A stretch of 64,000 nt of DNA from Nephrocerus scutellatus (lineage: Eukaryota; Arthropoda; Insecta; Diptera; Pipunculidae): NCBI GenBank assembly GCA_947095585.1, contig OX352761.1, positions 86,804,419 to 86,868,418 of the forward strand. Direction: 5' to 3'. Position numbers and translations under genes: made by a program. Shown here piece by piece: positions 1 through 10,209 of this stretch. How positions within the stretch are numbered: position 1 is the first letter of the stretch; each line of letters begins with the position of its first letter. The notes under the pieces are model-generated. The model made no database searches. It was not told the DNA's origin and saw only the letters and a list, made by a program, of their open reading frames with translations.

Positions 1-746
1 CAGCGGTCATCCTCTGCCTTAGATCACTAACATAGTTCTCGTTTGTTGTCGGCTCTACGGGTGGTGATCCAAATTTGATGTCGCATGGTAGACGAAGTTC
101 TCTGCCAAATTTACCATTTACTGAAGCAATCAATACACACGAGTATATAGCGATTTCCATCTCTTGTTTCTGGAAATGGACCAGCTATGTCCATTACCAT
201 CCGCTCAAATGGTGCTCCTACATTGTACTGTTGCATTTTTCCTCTGGTTTTTGGTTGTGGTCCTTTGCTTGCGGCACATGCATCACACGTTCGGCACCAG
301 TCTTCCACATATCTGCGACAATTGACCCAATAGAAGCGATTCCTAACTTTATCTAGCGTTTTATTAACGCTCAAATATGCTCCTGATGTCCTACTATGTA
401 ATTCTTGCAGATCTTCTTTGATCCGGTTTGTTGGAAGTACAATCTGTGATTATGTGCTTTGACCATCAACCGATTCCCATTGCCTTACCAGTAGTCCATC
501 TTCCAATCTCAATGACTGTCATTGAGCCCAGTAACTTTTTACTGTAGGACTTGCTGTTGCAATCTCGTGCCACTCCGGTCTTTCACCTTGCTCCATCCAT
601 TGAAATATTGGAGCAATCGAATCATCGCGCACTTGTTCCTCCCTTGCTGCTCCTTTGTTCAGCAATCTTCATCTTGTAGTCTTATTTGTGCAACTACTTC
701 AGAGCACTCCTTGTTTTCTTGCCTTGCATTGGGGTGCAGAAGGTCT
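1..746 (-). pseudogene. pol: Gypsy-A pol: RNase H tail, linker and integrase fragment
   Basis: Reading on the minus strand, 746 to 375 encodes the usual linker between RNase H and integrase, with several stops and frame changes. From 374 to 111 follows the integrase zinc-binding half (motif WCRTCDAC) and the start of the catalytic core with its first Asp (MVMDIAGPF). The core stops after DCFSKW near 111. Bases 110-1 then read a motif from well beyond the active site (RELRLPCDIKFG), so the stretch holding the second Asp and the Glu is gone. It is the 3' part of the element that begins at the LTR at 1918-2335. The layout resembles 412/mdg-type insect gypsy elements; the exact lineage is inferred. 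It cannot encode an active integrase. Confidence 0.85.
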
Positions 747-1335
747 TCAAGATAACCCATCGACATTATTGTGCAGCATTCCTTTTCGATGCGCTGTTCT
801 GAATGTGTATGCCTGGAGACGTTCGATCCATCTCGCCACTTGACCTTCTGGTTCCCTGAACTGCATTATCCACTTGAGTGCTGCATAGTCAGTTCGAAGA
901 AGAAATTCTTGACCGTATAGGTATTTGCGGAAGTGTTTGACGCTATCGACAACAGCTAGCAATTCCCTAGAAAGCAAACGGCTGTAGTACGCTCGTACAC
1001 GCTCCTTTCCTTCATGATTCTGCAATAGAACCGCTCCTATTCTCGCATTTCTCGCGTCAGTGTCCAGAATGAAGCGTTCTCCTGCCTGTGGATATGCCAA
1101 AATTGGTGAACTGCATAGCTTTCCCTTCAGAAATTCGAATGATTTTTGGTGTTCGCTCGACCATTGGAACTTTAGGTTCTTCTCAGTAAGGCGATGAAGG
1201 CTTCGTGCAACATCTGCGAAGCTAGGCACAAACCGTCATTAGTAGGAGCATTGCCCCAGAAAACTTCGCAGCTCATGTAAATTCTTTGGTACCGGCCATT
1301 CGTTAACAGCTTCCAACTTCTTGGGATCCGTGCTA
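747..1335 (-). pseudogene. pol: Gypsy-A pol: RT thumb and RNase H
   Basis: An open frame from 1229 to 747 encodes an RNase H domain of the Ty3/gypsy type. It has FILDTDARNARIGAVLLQ around the first catalytic Asp, SRELLAVVDSVKHFRKYLYG around the Glu, and FLLRTDYAALKWIMQF with a later Asp. Just upstream (about 1325-1230), other frames read the end of the RT thumb, so at least one frameshift separates thumb from RNase H. All of the RT fingers and palm, including the YxDD box, are missing: the sequence passes directly from gag coiled coil to RT thumb near 1328. The segment is therefore part of an internally deleted copy. Confidence 0.85.
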
Positions 1336-1631
1336 GCTTAGTTATTTCCTGTTCTAGTTCTTGCAGCCGTTCTCCTCGCTGTTGTTTCTTCATCTGGAGC
1401 TGTATTTTGCTTAGCTCCTGGGTTTGAGACTGTCCATAAAGCGAGTCCAATTCTTTCAAGATTCATCTGTTTGTTCTCCTGACTCTGTTGCTGCGATTGT
1501 TCACTTTGCCGCTGCATTTGTTCTCTCTGCTGGTCAAACTTGCTATTCATTTGTTGCATTAGAACTTGAAACATCGCCTCCATGTTTGGCACACCACCCT
1601 TTTCTTCTGAAGTGGACGATTTTCTCTCCAC
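1328..1631 (-). pseudogene. gag: Gypsy-A gag N-terminal fragment (Gln-rich coiled coil)
   Basis: A start at 1631 opens a frame of about 60 residues that is very rich in Gln, Met, Glu and Lys (for example MQRQSEQSQQQSQENKQM) and should form a coiled coil. The same character continues in another frame (QTQELSKIQLQMKKQQ) after a frameshift near 1455 and ends near 1328. This is the N-terminal coil typical of gag in 412/mdg-type gypsy elements. The rest of gag, protease and most of RT have been deleted. The 5' leader (1632-1898) and primer site lie immediately upstream in the reading direction. Confidence 0.7.
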
Positions 1632-1898
1632 TTACACCGTCTCAATTGAAAACACTTCACCAGCTTGCTGTTTTCCCCTTTTGACGACTTGTTGCAATCG
1701 GAGAAATAACTCTTGTTTATTTCCAGCAGTTCTACGGCTATAGGATTTAATGGTTACCGCAATTTCCATTTTATTATTTACTGTTTATCGGTATGTAAAA
1801 TTTCACTTAATTTATTTACTATCTCAAAATTAGAAAAATTTTATTATCTCTCAATTGTATTGGATTTGCAAAATTTTAATGTCTCACGATTTGCAAAA

Positions 1899-1915
1899 TC
1901 CCACTTCTGACACCA
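1899..1915 (-). other. Gypsy-A tRNA primer-binding site
   Basis: On the minus strand the two bases after the LTR are followed by TGGTGTCAGAAGTGGGA. It begins with TGG, the complement of a tRNA CCA end, and resembles the 3' end complement of an insect tRNA-Leu. The position, two bases inside the LTR end, is the normal place for minus-strand priming. The tRNA identity is from memory of tRNA-Leu sequences and was not checked by search. Confidence 0.65.
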
Positions 1916-1917
1916 AT

Positions 1918-2335
1918 TGTTACGAAATTCAGGCATTCGAGTTCGCAAAGGATTTTGCAAATAAAACACAACACAAGTTTATTAATTTACAAATAATAAC
2001 TTTAATTAACAGTCAGTAAAATTACCACATGTTCACAATTTTATGCTGGACAGCTTTTAAAAGCACACAAAAATACTTTTAATACTTGTACTTTATTATA
2101 ATTCTCTTAGGTAGTAGCGTAATCACTTTGCAAGAACTTTTACAACTTTACTGGTTAAATTACAATGATTTCTTTGCAGCGAACGCTACCTTTTATGCTC
2201 ATTGAAAAGCTTCCAGAAACTTCCAATCTTATAGACAGAAATATCGAGAAAAGACCAGAAAATTGTAGCGTTATTCCCTTATTTGCAACTAACGATACTA
2301 ATATGTAATGAGTCATCTTCTAAAAATAGACTACA
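1918..2335 (-). repeat. Gypsy-A 5' LTR
   Basis: Read on the minus strand the 418-bp LTR starts TGTAGTCTATTTTTAG (ending at 2335) and ends TTTCGTAACA (at 1918), giving TG...CA termini next to a primer-binding site. It holds a TATA-like GCATAAAAGG near 2185-2196 and AATAAA-type signals near the 3' end. The partner LTR would lie left of position 1, so no target duplication can be tested. Confidence 0.75.
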
Positions 2336-2491
2336 TGTTCAATCATGTTCTTTTACAAAAACCGCACAAACCGGTTTGAATACATTTTTCACCGGTAAAT
2401 AATGACTCAAACTGACAGGCGATTACATTTCAAATTTCAAATAATGTACATACACTCAATATTACCACAATACTAAAAATTGATAAATGTT

Positions 2492-2518
2492 AAACAAACG
2501 GATGAAAACCGTTTGTTT
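2492..2518. repeat. Perfect 10-bp hairpin
   Basis: AAACAAACGG (2492-2501) and CCGTTTGTTT (2509-2518) are exact reverse complements with a 7-base loop. There is no T-run or gene end that would make it a terminator. It may be a remnant of a transposon end. Confidence 0.6.
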
Positions 2519-2956
2519 CCAGCAGATATCTATATTTTACTTGATATCAATATAAAATTAGTATTGTTAGATGCAGGTCGGCACAAAATTAAAATAAAAT
2601 TTATTAAAAATTTGCATTAAATGATGAGGGAAAAACCCGAATGCAATAAAATGACCTTTGTTAAAATGATTGGTAATCATCAACTCATTTTAAATAAAAC
2701 ATTATTACCCGTAAAAAATAAAGCCGACATCAATAAAACTGGTAACAAAAATATTATGTAAAAATCATGGGAGCAGGTATTTTTAGATATTTTAGGGACC
2801 AATGATAATCCAAAATTCTCGAAAATATCAGGAGGGGTTTCAACCAGCGCTGTCGTGCTAAAATAGTATATTACATAACGAGCAAGTTTATCGTGCGAGG
2901 TCGAAGCTTGGCAATCTAACGAGCACGATGAGCACTTTTCTGCGAGTCATGTACGC

Positions 2957-3163
2957 TATTTTTCACGCGTCAAAACCGTTTTTTTTTGCCAAATCGAGAG
3001 AGAAGAAGAAATGTGAGAATGTGTGTTCGCTGCTACTGCAGTAAATAACAAAGATATGATATGATGAGATATGATAACATAACTAGTATTGTTATGGGCT
3101 ACTTTCGAAGCTAGTTTATAGCGTATGAAACAGTCACTTTCGTCTATGGGCGCGTGAAAAATA
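2957..3163. repeat. 207-bp segment bounded by 13-bp perfect inverted repeats
   Basis: TATTTTTCACGCG (2957-2969) and CGCGTGAAAAATA (3151-3163) are exact reverse complements. The spacing suits a small MITE. I see no convincing target duplication outside them (CATGTACGC on the left, ATTTCGTG on the right), so the transposon reading is tentative. Confidence 0.4.
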
Positions 3164-3488
3164 ATTTCGTGCCACAAAATTTTGTATTTGGTGCCTCTTG
3201 GTGCCTCAACGAATAATATATTTACAACCATAATTTTTTACAAATAAAAAACATGAATTTATTTAATAAAAAAGAAAATATCTCTCATTTCTGTTTATTT
3301 TGTGTGAATTTATTAAAAAAATTATTATTTATATTTTAAAACATAACATTACATAAGAAGGGTAAAAAAAAGTTTAACAAAAATAAAAAAAAACAAATTA
3401 ATTACATACATTAACACTTCAAATATATATGTAGTACTAAGAATTCCATAAGTTTTCTTTATACATAAATATTGTTAACATTTCAAAT

Positions 3489-4490
3489 TATGCGAGCTTA
3501 TATTTAGCTACTAAATTTTTAGATGGGGTCCAATCAAATAAATAGATATCCTTATCCTTGCCCTTGATTAGCTGATTGGCGATCATCAAGGCAGTAATAG
3601 TTTCGGTTTTCAAACAGTTCCTGTAAACTTGACTATGCACCAATAAATTTCTATAAATTTTATAATTTTTTTTTAATAAAAATATTTTTCCCCAAAAATC
3701 TGTAAATCTCATTTCAATATTTCTAGTTCAGCCTTTGGTCCTATGTAAACCAAATTTGAATCAACATAAATATAATCTAAATTTTAATTAATAGCGTCTA
3801 GATTATTTTCATCGATGTGTTCTTTTCTAATAAAATTATGTAACACAGTTAAAATAAAATAAATAAAAATAAAAGTTTCTCTGCTCTGAAATTCCCTATC
3901 TAAGTTGTTTGTCAATTTTAGAATATATGACAGAAAGTTAAAATATATTAATTTATTCGTGTTTAACTCATTTGAAACGTCGCCAAATCTTTGTACATAT
4001 TTTTTGCCTCGAATTTATCGAAAAAGAAATAGTGTTGCAATGGTATCCATTGCTCAAAATTTTTTGATAAAACTTCCTCTAATTCCAGCCATCGGGTTGT
4101 GGAAGTTCTTAAAATTTTATGAACTGGTACACCAAAAAATGTTTCTAGAGATTTGAACTTGTTTTGCCTCTTAGGGCCTCTTAGCGAACACGTTTCTGGC
4201 TAATTTTTCGCATTTATCGGGAAGTTGTTTAGCCGCCGATGAACATAGATAAAGCGAATGACAAGTACATTTTATCGAATATATATAGGGATTTTTAACT
4301 TTGAGCAGTGCCTGAACGCCAGCATTTTTGCATTTAGAAACATTAAAATTTTTAAGTCTGCAACTTTATGCTTTACACTTAAATGTTGTTTGTCAACTCC
4401 ATCGATTTCATCAATGTTCGTTTGTTTCAAAGAATTTATTAAATTCGAATGATATTTAGAATCATTATGCCATTTTAATAACGAAAAATT
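3489..4490 (-). pseudogene. hAT-superfamily transposase remnant (zinc-finger 862-like group)
   Basis: Minus-strand frames, broken by several stops and shifts, read in order: a block ending KHKVADLKILMFLNAKML (about 4390-4330), then CTCHSLYLCSSAAKQLP with DKCEKLARNVF (about 4260-4180), then HKILRTSTTRWLELEEVL and EQWIPLQHYFFFDKFEAK (about 4110-4000). Further blocks (DREFQSRETFIF, DSNLVYIGPKAELEI) run on to 3489. The C-x-C-H-S-L-x-L-C block and the TRWL-x-L block are hallmarks of hAT transposases of the kind found in zinc-finger 862-like proteins. No BED finger is visible, and the 5' end appears cut by the repeat at 4525. The copy is dead; the family call rests on motif memory. Confidence 0.65.
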
Positions 4491-4524
4491 ATTTGGTAGT
4501 GATTGATTGCAATACTTGGTGGTG

Positions 4525-4706
4525 GTGCTGGGCTTTGGGAGACATCTCTCCCGAAAGCTCCCATGGAGCAGTTCTCGAAAATCGCGATCTGGTTTGGGGC
4601 AAACGTCCCCTTTCTGAGAGAAGGGCTTCTAAAGATTGCATTTATTTTCATAAAAGTGCGTTTTTCTCAGTGGCGCGAAGGAAGTATGGGGGTTAATTGG
4701 TATCAT
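4525..4706 (-). repeat. Dispersed repeat family R, copy 1 (inverted)
   Basis: This contains, in reverse orientation, the block GAACTGCTCCATGGGAGCTT followed by GGGAGAGATGT, and the block ending in the reverse of TACCAATTAACCCCCATACTT. The same blocks recur at 5274-5515 and twice at 14568-14890. Reading frames across it exist in several directions but are not conserved between copies, so it is probably non-coding. It may be the internal minisatellite of a non-autonomous element. Confidence 0.7.
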
Positions 4707-4740
4707 ATAAAAGACAATAAAAATACTGTTCCGTAAAGTC

Positions 4741-5270
4741 AATCAAACTCACATTGGCAAACTTAGAATAAAAAAACTGACTTTTCCATAAAACTTCAAT
4801 AATGTGCACATTTTTAGTGGGCGGGTCTAAATGTTGGTATTAAATGAAAGGCGAATATTAGTTCTACACAGCTATACTGTTTTTATGAGCGGGACCATGT
4901 TTAACAGAAGATAGATCAATCTATACTCATTACATATGATTGAGTTTTTTCATACAAAAAGAGGTGATGATGGGATTCCAGTGCCCAATTGGTTTATATT
5001 CAGAAATGAGTTTTTCCTTTTAAAAAGCGTGCTCGAAAATTATGGACACTGTAAGATTTTGTGCGCTCAATTAATTTATATTTAGATAGGAGTTTTCCTT
5101 TTAAAAGGCGTTTATGTAAATTATGCACACACTGTAAAATACATGAGTGGCAAAAATACCGTAAAACCTTATACTGGAAATACGCCAAAAACTGTATCGT
5201 GGTATATCATGTGAATGAGTTTTTCTCATACAAAAACATGTCTTTATATGAAAATGGGGCGTTTACCCTA
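4741..5270. other. Spacer between inverted R copies, part of the same repeat family
   Basis: The segment 4777-4915 (ACTTTTCCATAAAACTTC, ATGTTGGTATTAAATGAAAG) matches the reverse complement of 14983-15105, so it belongs to the same dispersed element. From 4989 to 5137 there are two diverged direct copies of a ~80-bp unit, each carrying GTTTTTCCTTTTAAAA or a near match followed by an A-rich stretch and ACACTGTAA. No gene is visible. Confidence 0.55.
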
Positions 5271-5273
5271 AAA

Positions 5274-5515
5274 CTAGATGCCGATTTTCGAGAACTGCTC
5301 CATGGGGGCTTTCGGGAGAGATGTGTCCCAAATCCCTAACCCTTTATATGCTATACTGTAATTTTGATGAAATGAAATGCCACGCCCATAAAAATGGCAT
5401 GGCTGTGTCGGTAAAACTTGCAGCTTTCGTCTGGTACCAATTAACCCCCATACTTTTTTCGCGTCACTGAGAAAAACGCACTTTTCTGAAAAGAAATGCA
5501 ATCTTAAGGTAGAAG
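5274..5515 (+). repeat. Dispersed repeat family R, copy 2 (direct)
   Basis: It carries the same CCATGG-centred block as copy 1 in the opposite orientation (5285-5335) and the ACCAATTAACCCCCATACTT block (5437-5456), ending ATGCAATCTTA. Together with 4525-4706 it forms a long imperfect inverted repeat with a ~570-bp spacer. Confidence 0.7.
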
Positions 5516-5519
5516 CCCT

Positions 5520-5810
5520 GTAACGAGATAGATTGGGCACAGGCCCACCTCCATCCCGTTAGCAGAACCCAGGCCATCATGCGTCCCGTGCGGTCTGTTT
5601 TGCCGGCTACAGCTCAGATTAGGTGAGGGTCCTTTTCGGGGCATGACCTTGAAGAGACCGCGGAGAGGAAATGAGAAAGGACTAAATGAAACGGGTACAG
5701 CGCTCAACCCCTTAGCCTACCTTACCCTCAAAGTCTTGTACTTATACCGGAGTCATCTGGGCAAGAACAGAAGAAAGAAAAAAAAAGAAAACAAAAACGC
5801 AAAGTTTTCT
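5520..5810 (+). other. GC-richer segment with A-rich 3' tail, possible retroposon end
   Basis: About 250 bp clearly richer in G+C than its neighbours ends in an A-rich tail (AGAAAGAAAAAAAAAGAAAA near 5770). That is the usual look of a 3' end of a LINE or SINE inserted by target-primed reverse transcription. No RT coding sequence and no clear Pol III A or B box is visible, so the class is open. Confidence 0.35.
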
Positions 5811-6057
5811 AGTAGGGTTGTCGACAAAAGATTTAATATACATGAAAAAAAGCTACTTTTCTAGGTTGTGGTGCACCAGCAGTATATATAAATATAAATG
5901 TATATATAAACAGTATTTAATATAATAATATTCTAATATATATAGAAAAAACTAATTTTAACATTGATTTTAAAGATCATATAAAAAAAATTTGTAGTAC
6001 GATACTTGAGATTCTGCGTGTGGATTGATAAATGTTGTTGTCCCTCGTTGAATGTGC
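5811..6057. other. AT-rich stretch
   Basis: No gene. It contains a TATATA-rich patch at about 5883-5945 and otherwise nothing I can assign. Confidence 0.5.
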
Positions 6058-6196
6058 TGATGCTGTGACGATGATGATGTGATGACGATGATATGATGGT
6101 GATGATGTGATGACGATGATGCTGATGATGGTGATGATAATGCTGATGATGATGATGTGATGACGATGATGTGATGACGATGATGCTGATGGTGAT
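6058..6196. repeat. GATGAT/GTGATGAC minisatellite
   Basis: An imperfect array of GATGATGTGATGACGATGAT-type units. Reading frames across it give His/Ser/Ile-rich nonsense and are an artefact of the repeat. Confidence 0.9.
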
Positions 6197-6579
6197 AGTG
6201 AGACCGTTTGATACGAATAAAATTTCATACTAATAACTTTTATCGTTTTGACGAAAAAAAAAATTCATTGCTTCGTTATTAAATGTCTAGTTTTTTTGTT
6301 TTTTTTTTGTCACATAAATCTTGAGAAACGTAAAAATACACTTGGCCTCGTTTTTCTTGTCGTATTTCATGAAGTCGAACCAAATACAAAAAAAATGTTG
6401 CACCCGGTATGAGATAAAAAAAAAACTCTTCGATCCCTTTCACTCTGGCTGGCTGGCTTTGTTTTATTGTTTTCTTCATGGACAGAGAAAAAAAGAACTC
6501 GCGAATATTTTGTACAGACCGAGTACTCCAAATGGAAAATTTAAAATGTTTAACAATTCCGAGAAAAATAATAACGAAA
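6197..6579. other. No assignable feature
   Basis: AT-rich sequence with several poly-A and poly-T runs; no domain-bearing reading frame on either strand. Confidence 0.5.
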
Positions 6580-7024
6580 CAATATTGCCATGATTATCGC
6601 GAGGGGGAATAAATACGATGCACTTTTTCTCCCTTTTTATGGTATTTGTTGAAATCATTTGTGCTGCCATTGGAAACTCTCCTCACACTTCACATGCAAA
6701 ATGGGTTCTGATGCCATCTATTTGCTATGCTTCTTTTTCTTTTCCTTTGGCATAAAATTGATACTACTTCGATTTTTAAACTAACTAGCACACAACTTCT
6801 GAAGCAATATTGCAATGATTTTTTCGAGGGGGAATAAATACGATTCACTTTTTCTCCCTTTTGATGGTATGCGGTGAAATAACTCGCGCTGCCGTTTGAA
6901 ATTCTCCTCACATGTAAATGGCCTCTGATGCCATCTATCCGTCATGCTTCTTTTTCTTTTCCTTTGGCATAAAAATCGATACAACTTCGATTTTTACATT
7001 AACTAGCACACAACTTCTGTTGCT
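6580..7024. repeat. Two tandem copies of a ~220-bp unit
   Basis: Unit one is about 6580-6804 and unit two about 6805-7024. Both run from CAATATTGC..ATGATT through GAGGGGGAATAAATACGAT, TGATGCCATCTAT and CTTCTTTTTCTTTTCCTTTG to ACTAGCACACAACTTCTG. They differ at scattered positions and by small indels, so the duplication is old. No coding function is evident. Confidence 0.85.
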
Positions 7025-7162
7025 TTAGGGCTAGATTTTATCCACAGAAAGAAAAACTTTATGCGTTATGTGAACTGAACGTGTTGGAGGCCTAGACGCG
7101 TGGTTATCGTTGTGGCCAAACGAGACGATATTTAATGACCAATTCGAAAATTCTGATGATGC

Positions 7163-7442
7163 TGTGGTGGCAACCCTGTCTCACCACAATTATCGATGGA
7201 TGCTCGGCAACCCTGCCCAGCTGTCAAAACAAAATATGCTGACAGAAGCAGCATTGTCACACCGACAGAATAATTTGACTCTCTCTTTATCTTTTGGTTT
7301 GAACGCGATATAGACGTGCATCGGCTCAGGACCTAATTATAAATCGACAAACATCAATATTCTTATTATTAAATAAAGTTAAATATTAATAAAACCTAAT
7401 TCGCCGGCTTCCTTTTATTCGACCGACATTTGAATTTCCACA
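7163..7442 (+). repeat. Gypsy-B 5' LTR
   Basis: It starts TGTGGTGGCAACCCTG and ends AATTTCCACA. It contains AATAAAGTTAAATATTAATA as polyadenylation-type signal near the 3' end. It has the same length as the 3' LTR and differs from it at only a handful of bases (for example CTGTCTCACC versus CTGCCTCACC), suggesting a fairly recent insertion. Confidence 0.92.
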
Positions 7443-7443
7443 T

Positions 7444-7461
7444 TGGTGACCCCGACGTCGA
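7444..7461 (+). other. Gypsy-B primer-binding site
   Basis: TGGTGACCCCGACGTCGA begins one base after the LTR end. The leading TGG fits a tRNA CCA end. The same core, TTGGTGACCCCGACG, follows the LTR of Gypsy-C at 19582. Confidence 0.8.
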
Positions 7462-7462
7462 C

Positions 7463-8243
7463 ATGCAGACGGAAGATAATTCGTCAAATTCCCAACATAA
7501 CCAACAAACACGAGAAGTCTCCCGCATAGCAGTAAAAACCCCTCCATTTTGGAGCGCCAAACCGGAGCTATGGTTTGCTCAAGTGGAGTCGCAATTTTTC
7601 GCAAGTGGAATTTCAAAAGACGAGACACAATACCACATAGTTGTTGCTGCAATCGAAAGCAGCGTTTTAGTGCACGTGAGCGACATAATTCTCAATCCTC
7701 CGCCATCGAATATGTATTCTACGCTTAAGAAACGACTGATCGAACAATTCGCCGATTTGGAGCAGTTACGAATAAAAAAAACTCCTGCAAGATGCAGAAT
7801 TAAGCGACATGCGACCGTCTCAACTACTCCGTGAAATGCGCGAATTAAGTGGCAGCATTATGAGCGAAGAAATGCTTAAGTTGATCTGGTTGCAGAGGCT
7901 ACCTACAAATATTCGCAGCATCATTTCCATCAGCAATGAAAAGTTGCAGCAAATGGCCGTTTTAGCCGACAAAATTGCCGAGGTAAGAGATTCCTCAAAT
8001 ATTTCTGTGATATCAACAACACAACAAGTTCACAATAACACGTTGGAAGCACAAGTATCACTGCTCACCAAACAGATTGCTGAACTGCGTTCACATCCAA
8101 AGAGAATCGAAGTCCGCAATTGCCATCGTTCTACTTCTCGGAACCGCGCAAACATAACATCAGAGATATGTTGGTACCACAGAAAATTTGGCGATACAGC
8201 AAAAAAATGTCGTGCACCATGCAAATTCCAGTCGGGAAATTAA
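7463..8243 (+). pseudogene. gag: Gypsy-B gag, body A
   Basis: ATG at 7463, two bases after the PBS. The N-terminal capsid-like part reads KTPPFWSAKPELWFAQVESQ and continues to EQFADLEQLRIKK. An extra A in a run of eight (about 7774-7781) then shifts the frame; the rest of gag resumes at about 7782 and ends at 8243. The C-terminal end has a zinc-binding-like CWYHRKFGDTAKKCRAPC, a pattern seen in this branch of insect gypsy elements in place of a CCHC knuckle. Pol follows in the -1 frame, overlapping the gag end. Apart from the single frameshift it is the best-preserved gag in the window. Confidence 0.85.
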
Positions 8244-8900
8244 TTCGTCTGTCAGCAACAGCGGCACTTGACAGACGACTCGCTAACAAACGCCGCCTTT
8301 TTGTCACAGACAACAAAAGCAAGCTCAAATTTCTTGTCGACACCGGCGCCGATATTTCGGTAATACCGCCCAATAAACTGCAAGGACATCAACCCGACAC
8401 CAACAAATTTCTCTACGCTGCGAACAGAACTCACACCCAGACTTACGGAGAAAAACATCTTGTGATTGACCTGGGACTCAGAAGATAGTTTTCATGGTTA
8501 TTAATCGTCGCAGATGTCTCGCAACCAATACTTGGAGTCTAACCTATAAGTCGACATTCGCCAAAAAAAATTGTTGGACGAAACAACCAACTGTGCGATT
8601 CGTGACGAAACGGTAACAGCTAAATTATCCACAATCAATGACTCTCTTCCTTTTCAGGATATATTACGAGATTTTAAGGACATTACACGCAGTACCATCG
8701 TACCAAGTAAAATTCAACACGTGGTGACACACCACAGCGTCACCAAAGGTCCGCCGATCTTTGCACAACCACGAAGATTATGTCCCGAAAAGTTGAAAGT
8801 CGCTAAAATTGAGTTTAAAATAATGTTAAAGCAAGGAATCTGCCGCCAATCGAGAAGCCCTTGGCCCCTGGGCAAGCCCACTACACCTCGTTAAGAAATC
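8120..8900 (+). pseudogene. pol: Gypsy-B pol, body A: protease and RT start
   Basis: The frame overlapping the gag end carries the aspartic protease motif VDTGADISVIPP (DTG at 8339-8347). It is closed by a stop at 8486-8488 (GLRR then TAG), and the following 50 bp have lost about 25 bases relative to body B. A further frame (8571-8894) reads the connector into RT ([34 protein letters not shown]) and then shifts. Body B has the same frameshift after RSPW, so that break is older than the duplication of the bodies. Confidence 0.85.
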
Positions 8901-10209
8901 AAACAGCGAATGGAGACCTTGCGGCGACTTCCGACGACTTAACGCTGTAACAGAACCAGACCGTTATCCCCTGCCACACATCCATGATTTCGCACAACAC
9001 CAAATCCCCGTGGAACCAGACGACATGCCCAAAACTGCCATCACTACACCTTTCGGAATGTTTGAATTCGTTCAGATGACCTTTGGCTTACGAAATGCTG
9101 GACAGACATTCCAAAGATTTATCGATCAAATCGTCAAAGACTTTGATTTCGCCAAAGCATATCTGGACGACATTTTGGTGGCGTCCGAAAACGAGCAACA
9201 GCACCGTCAACACCTTCGAATCCTGTTTCAAAAACTGCTGGAACACAACGTCGTAATCAACGTCTCAAAACGCATTTTGGGTCAACCAGAAGTTAGGTTT
9301 TTGGGTCACTTCGTCGGAAAAGACGGCGTACGACCACTACCCGAACGAATAGAAGCTTTAAAAAACTACGAGCTGCCTAAACTTGTGAGCGACCCACGAC
9401 GATTTCTCGCAACAACAAATTTCTAACGTCGTTTCATCCCGCGAGTTGCCGGAAAGCAACAAGTGCTATTCGACCTGATTAAAGGCAACAAAAAGAACGA
9501 CCGTTCAGTAATATGCTGGAACGAAACGGCAATCCAAGCATTCGACAGTTGCAAGGAAGATATCGGCAGAGCCACACTCTTAGCTTTCCCGAAACCCGAA
9601 GCACAACTCGCCAACATGGTTGATGCTTCTGACAGTGCTGTGGGTGCCGCATTACAACAATTTTAGGACAATTCCTGGGAGCCTCTTGGATTTTATTCTG
9701 AAAAATTATCACCTGAGCCATCTAAGTACAGTACTTACGACCGTGAACTGTTAAGTGCTTACAAGGCAGTAAGGCATTTTCGTCACATGCTTGAGGGACA
9801 GAACTTCTGTATCTACACCGACCACAAGCCGCTTGTATACGCTTTCGAACAGAAACCCGAAAAAGTGTCACCACGACAACTTAGACACCTAGATTTTCTG
9901 AACCAGTTCACTACGGATGTCCGGTACATGCCTGGAAAACAAAACGTTGTTGCTGGCACATTTTCCAGAATCAACGACATCACAGCATTTTCAATACTCG
10001 ATTTCGAGAAGCTTTCTGACTCACAGAAGGCTGATCAAGAAATAAAAAGGTTTTTACTTTCTAATTCAAGTTTAAAACTAAAATCTTTCGTCATTGCAGA
10101 TAGCAAAAAAACTATTTATTGTGACACTTCAACGGGAACTTCGCGACCATATTTGACTCGCGACTTTCACAGAACAGCATTCAACAACGTGCACAATTAT
10201 GCCATCTAG
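8901..10209 (+). pseudogene. pol: Gypsy-B pol, body A: RT and RNase H
   Basis: RT starts with [20 protein letters not shown] near 8930. About 60 bp holding the first catalytic Asp box (VDLKRAYH in body B) are deleted at about 8998. The second catalytic box YLDD is intact at 9160-9171. Stops occur at about 9424 and 9664. RNase H follows (ANMVDASDSAVGAALQQF, then FCIYTDHKPLVYAFEQKP). The ORF ends at 10209 in the region that should lead into integrase. Loss of the first Asp box makes this RT inactive. Confidence 0.88.

Larger units (their letters stand above)
2336..3488. other. AT-rich stretch without a recognisable gene
   Basis: About 1.15 kb of AT-rich sequence with many poly-A and poly-T runs. 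The one open frame of note (minus, 3231-2956) has no motif I recognise. Two inverted repeats lie here, listed separately at 2492-2518 and 2957-3163. It may contain decayed ends of the hAT copy next door, but I could not define terminal repeats. Confidence 0.5.

Noticed and set aside
2492..2518. Rho-independent terminator
   Set aside because: The hairpin has no adjacent gene end or T-run, and the genome is eukaryotic.
5520..5810. tRNA-derived SINE
   Set aside because: No convincing A and B boxes or cloverleaf could be found, so only a generic retroposon tail is claimed.
6690..6984. Paired minus-strand ORFs with QRKRKRS-like repeats in the 220-bp duplication
   Set aside because: They translate the duplicated CTTTTTCTTTTCC tract; the frames are not conserved between the two units.
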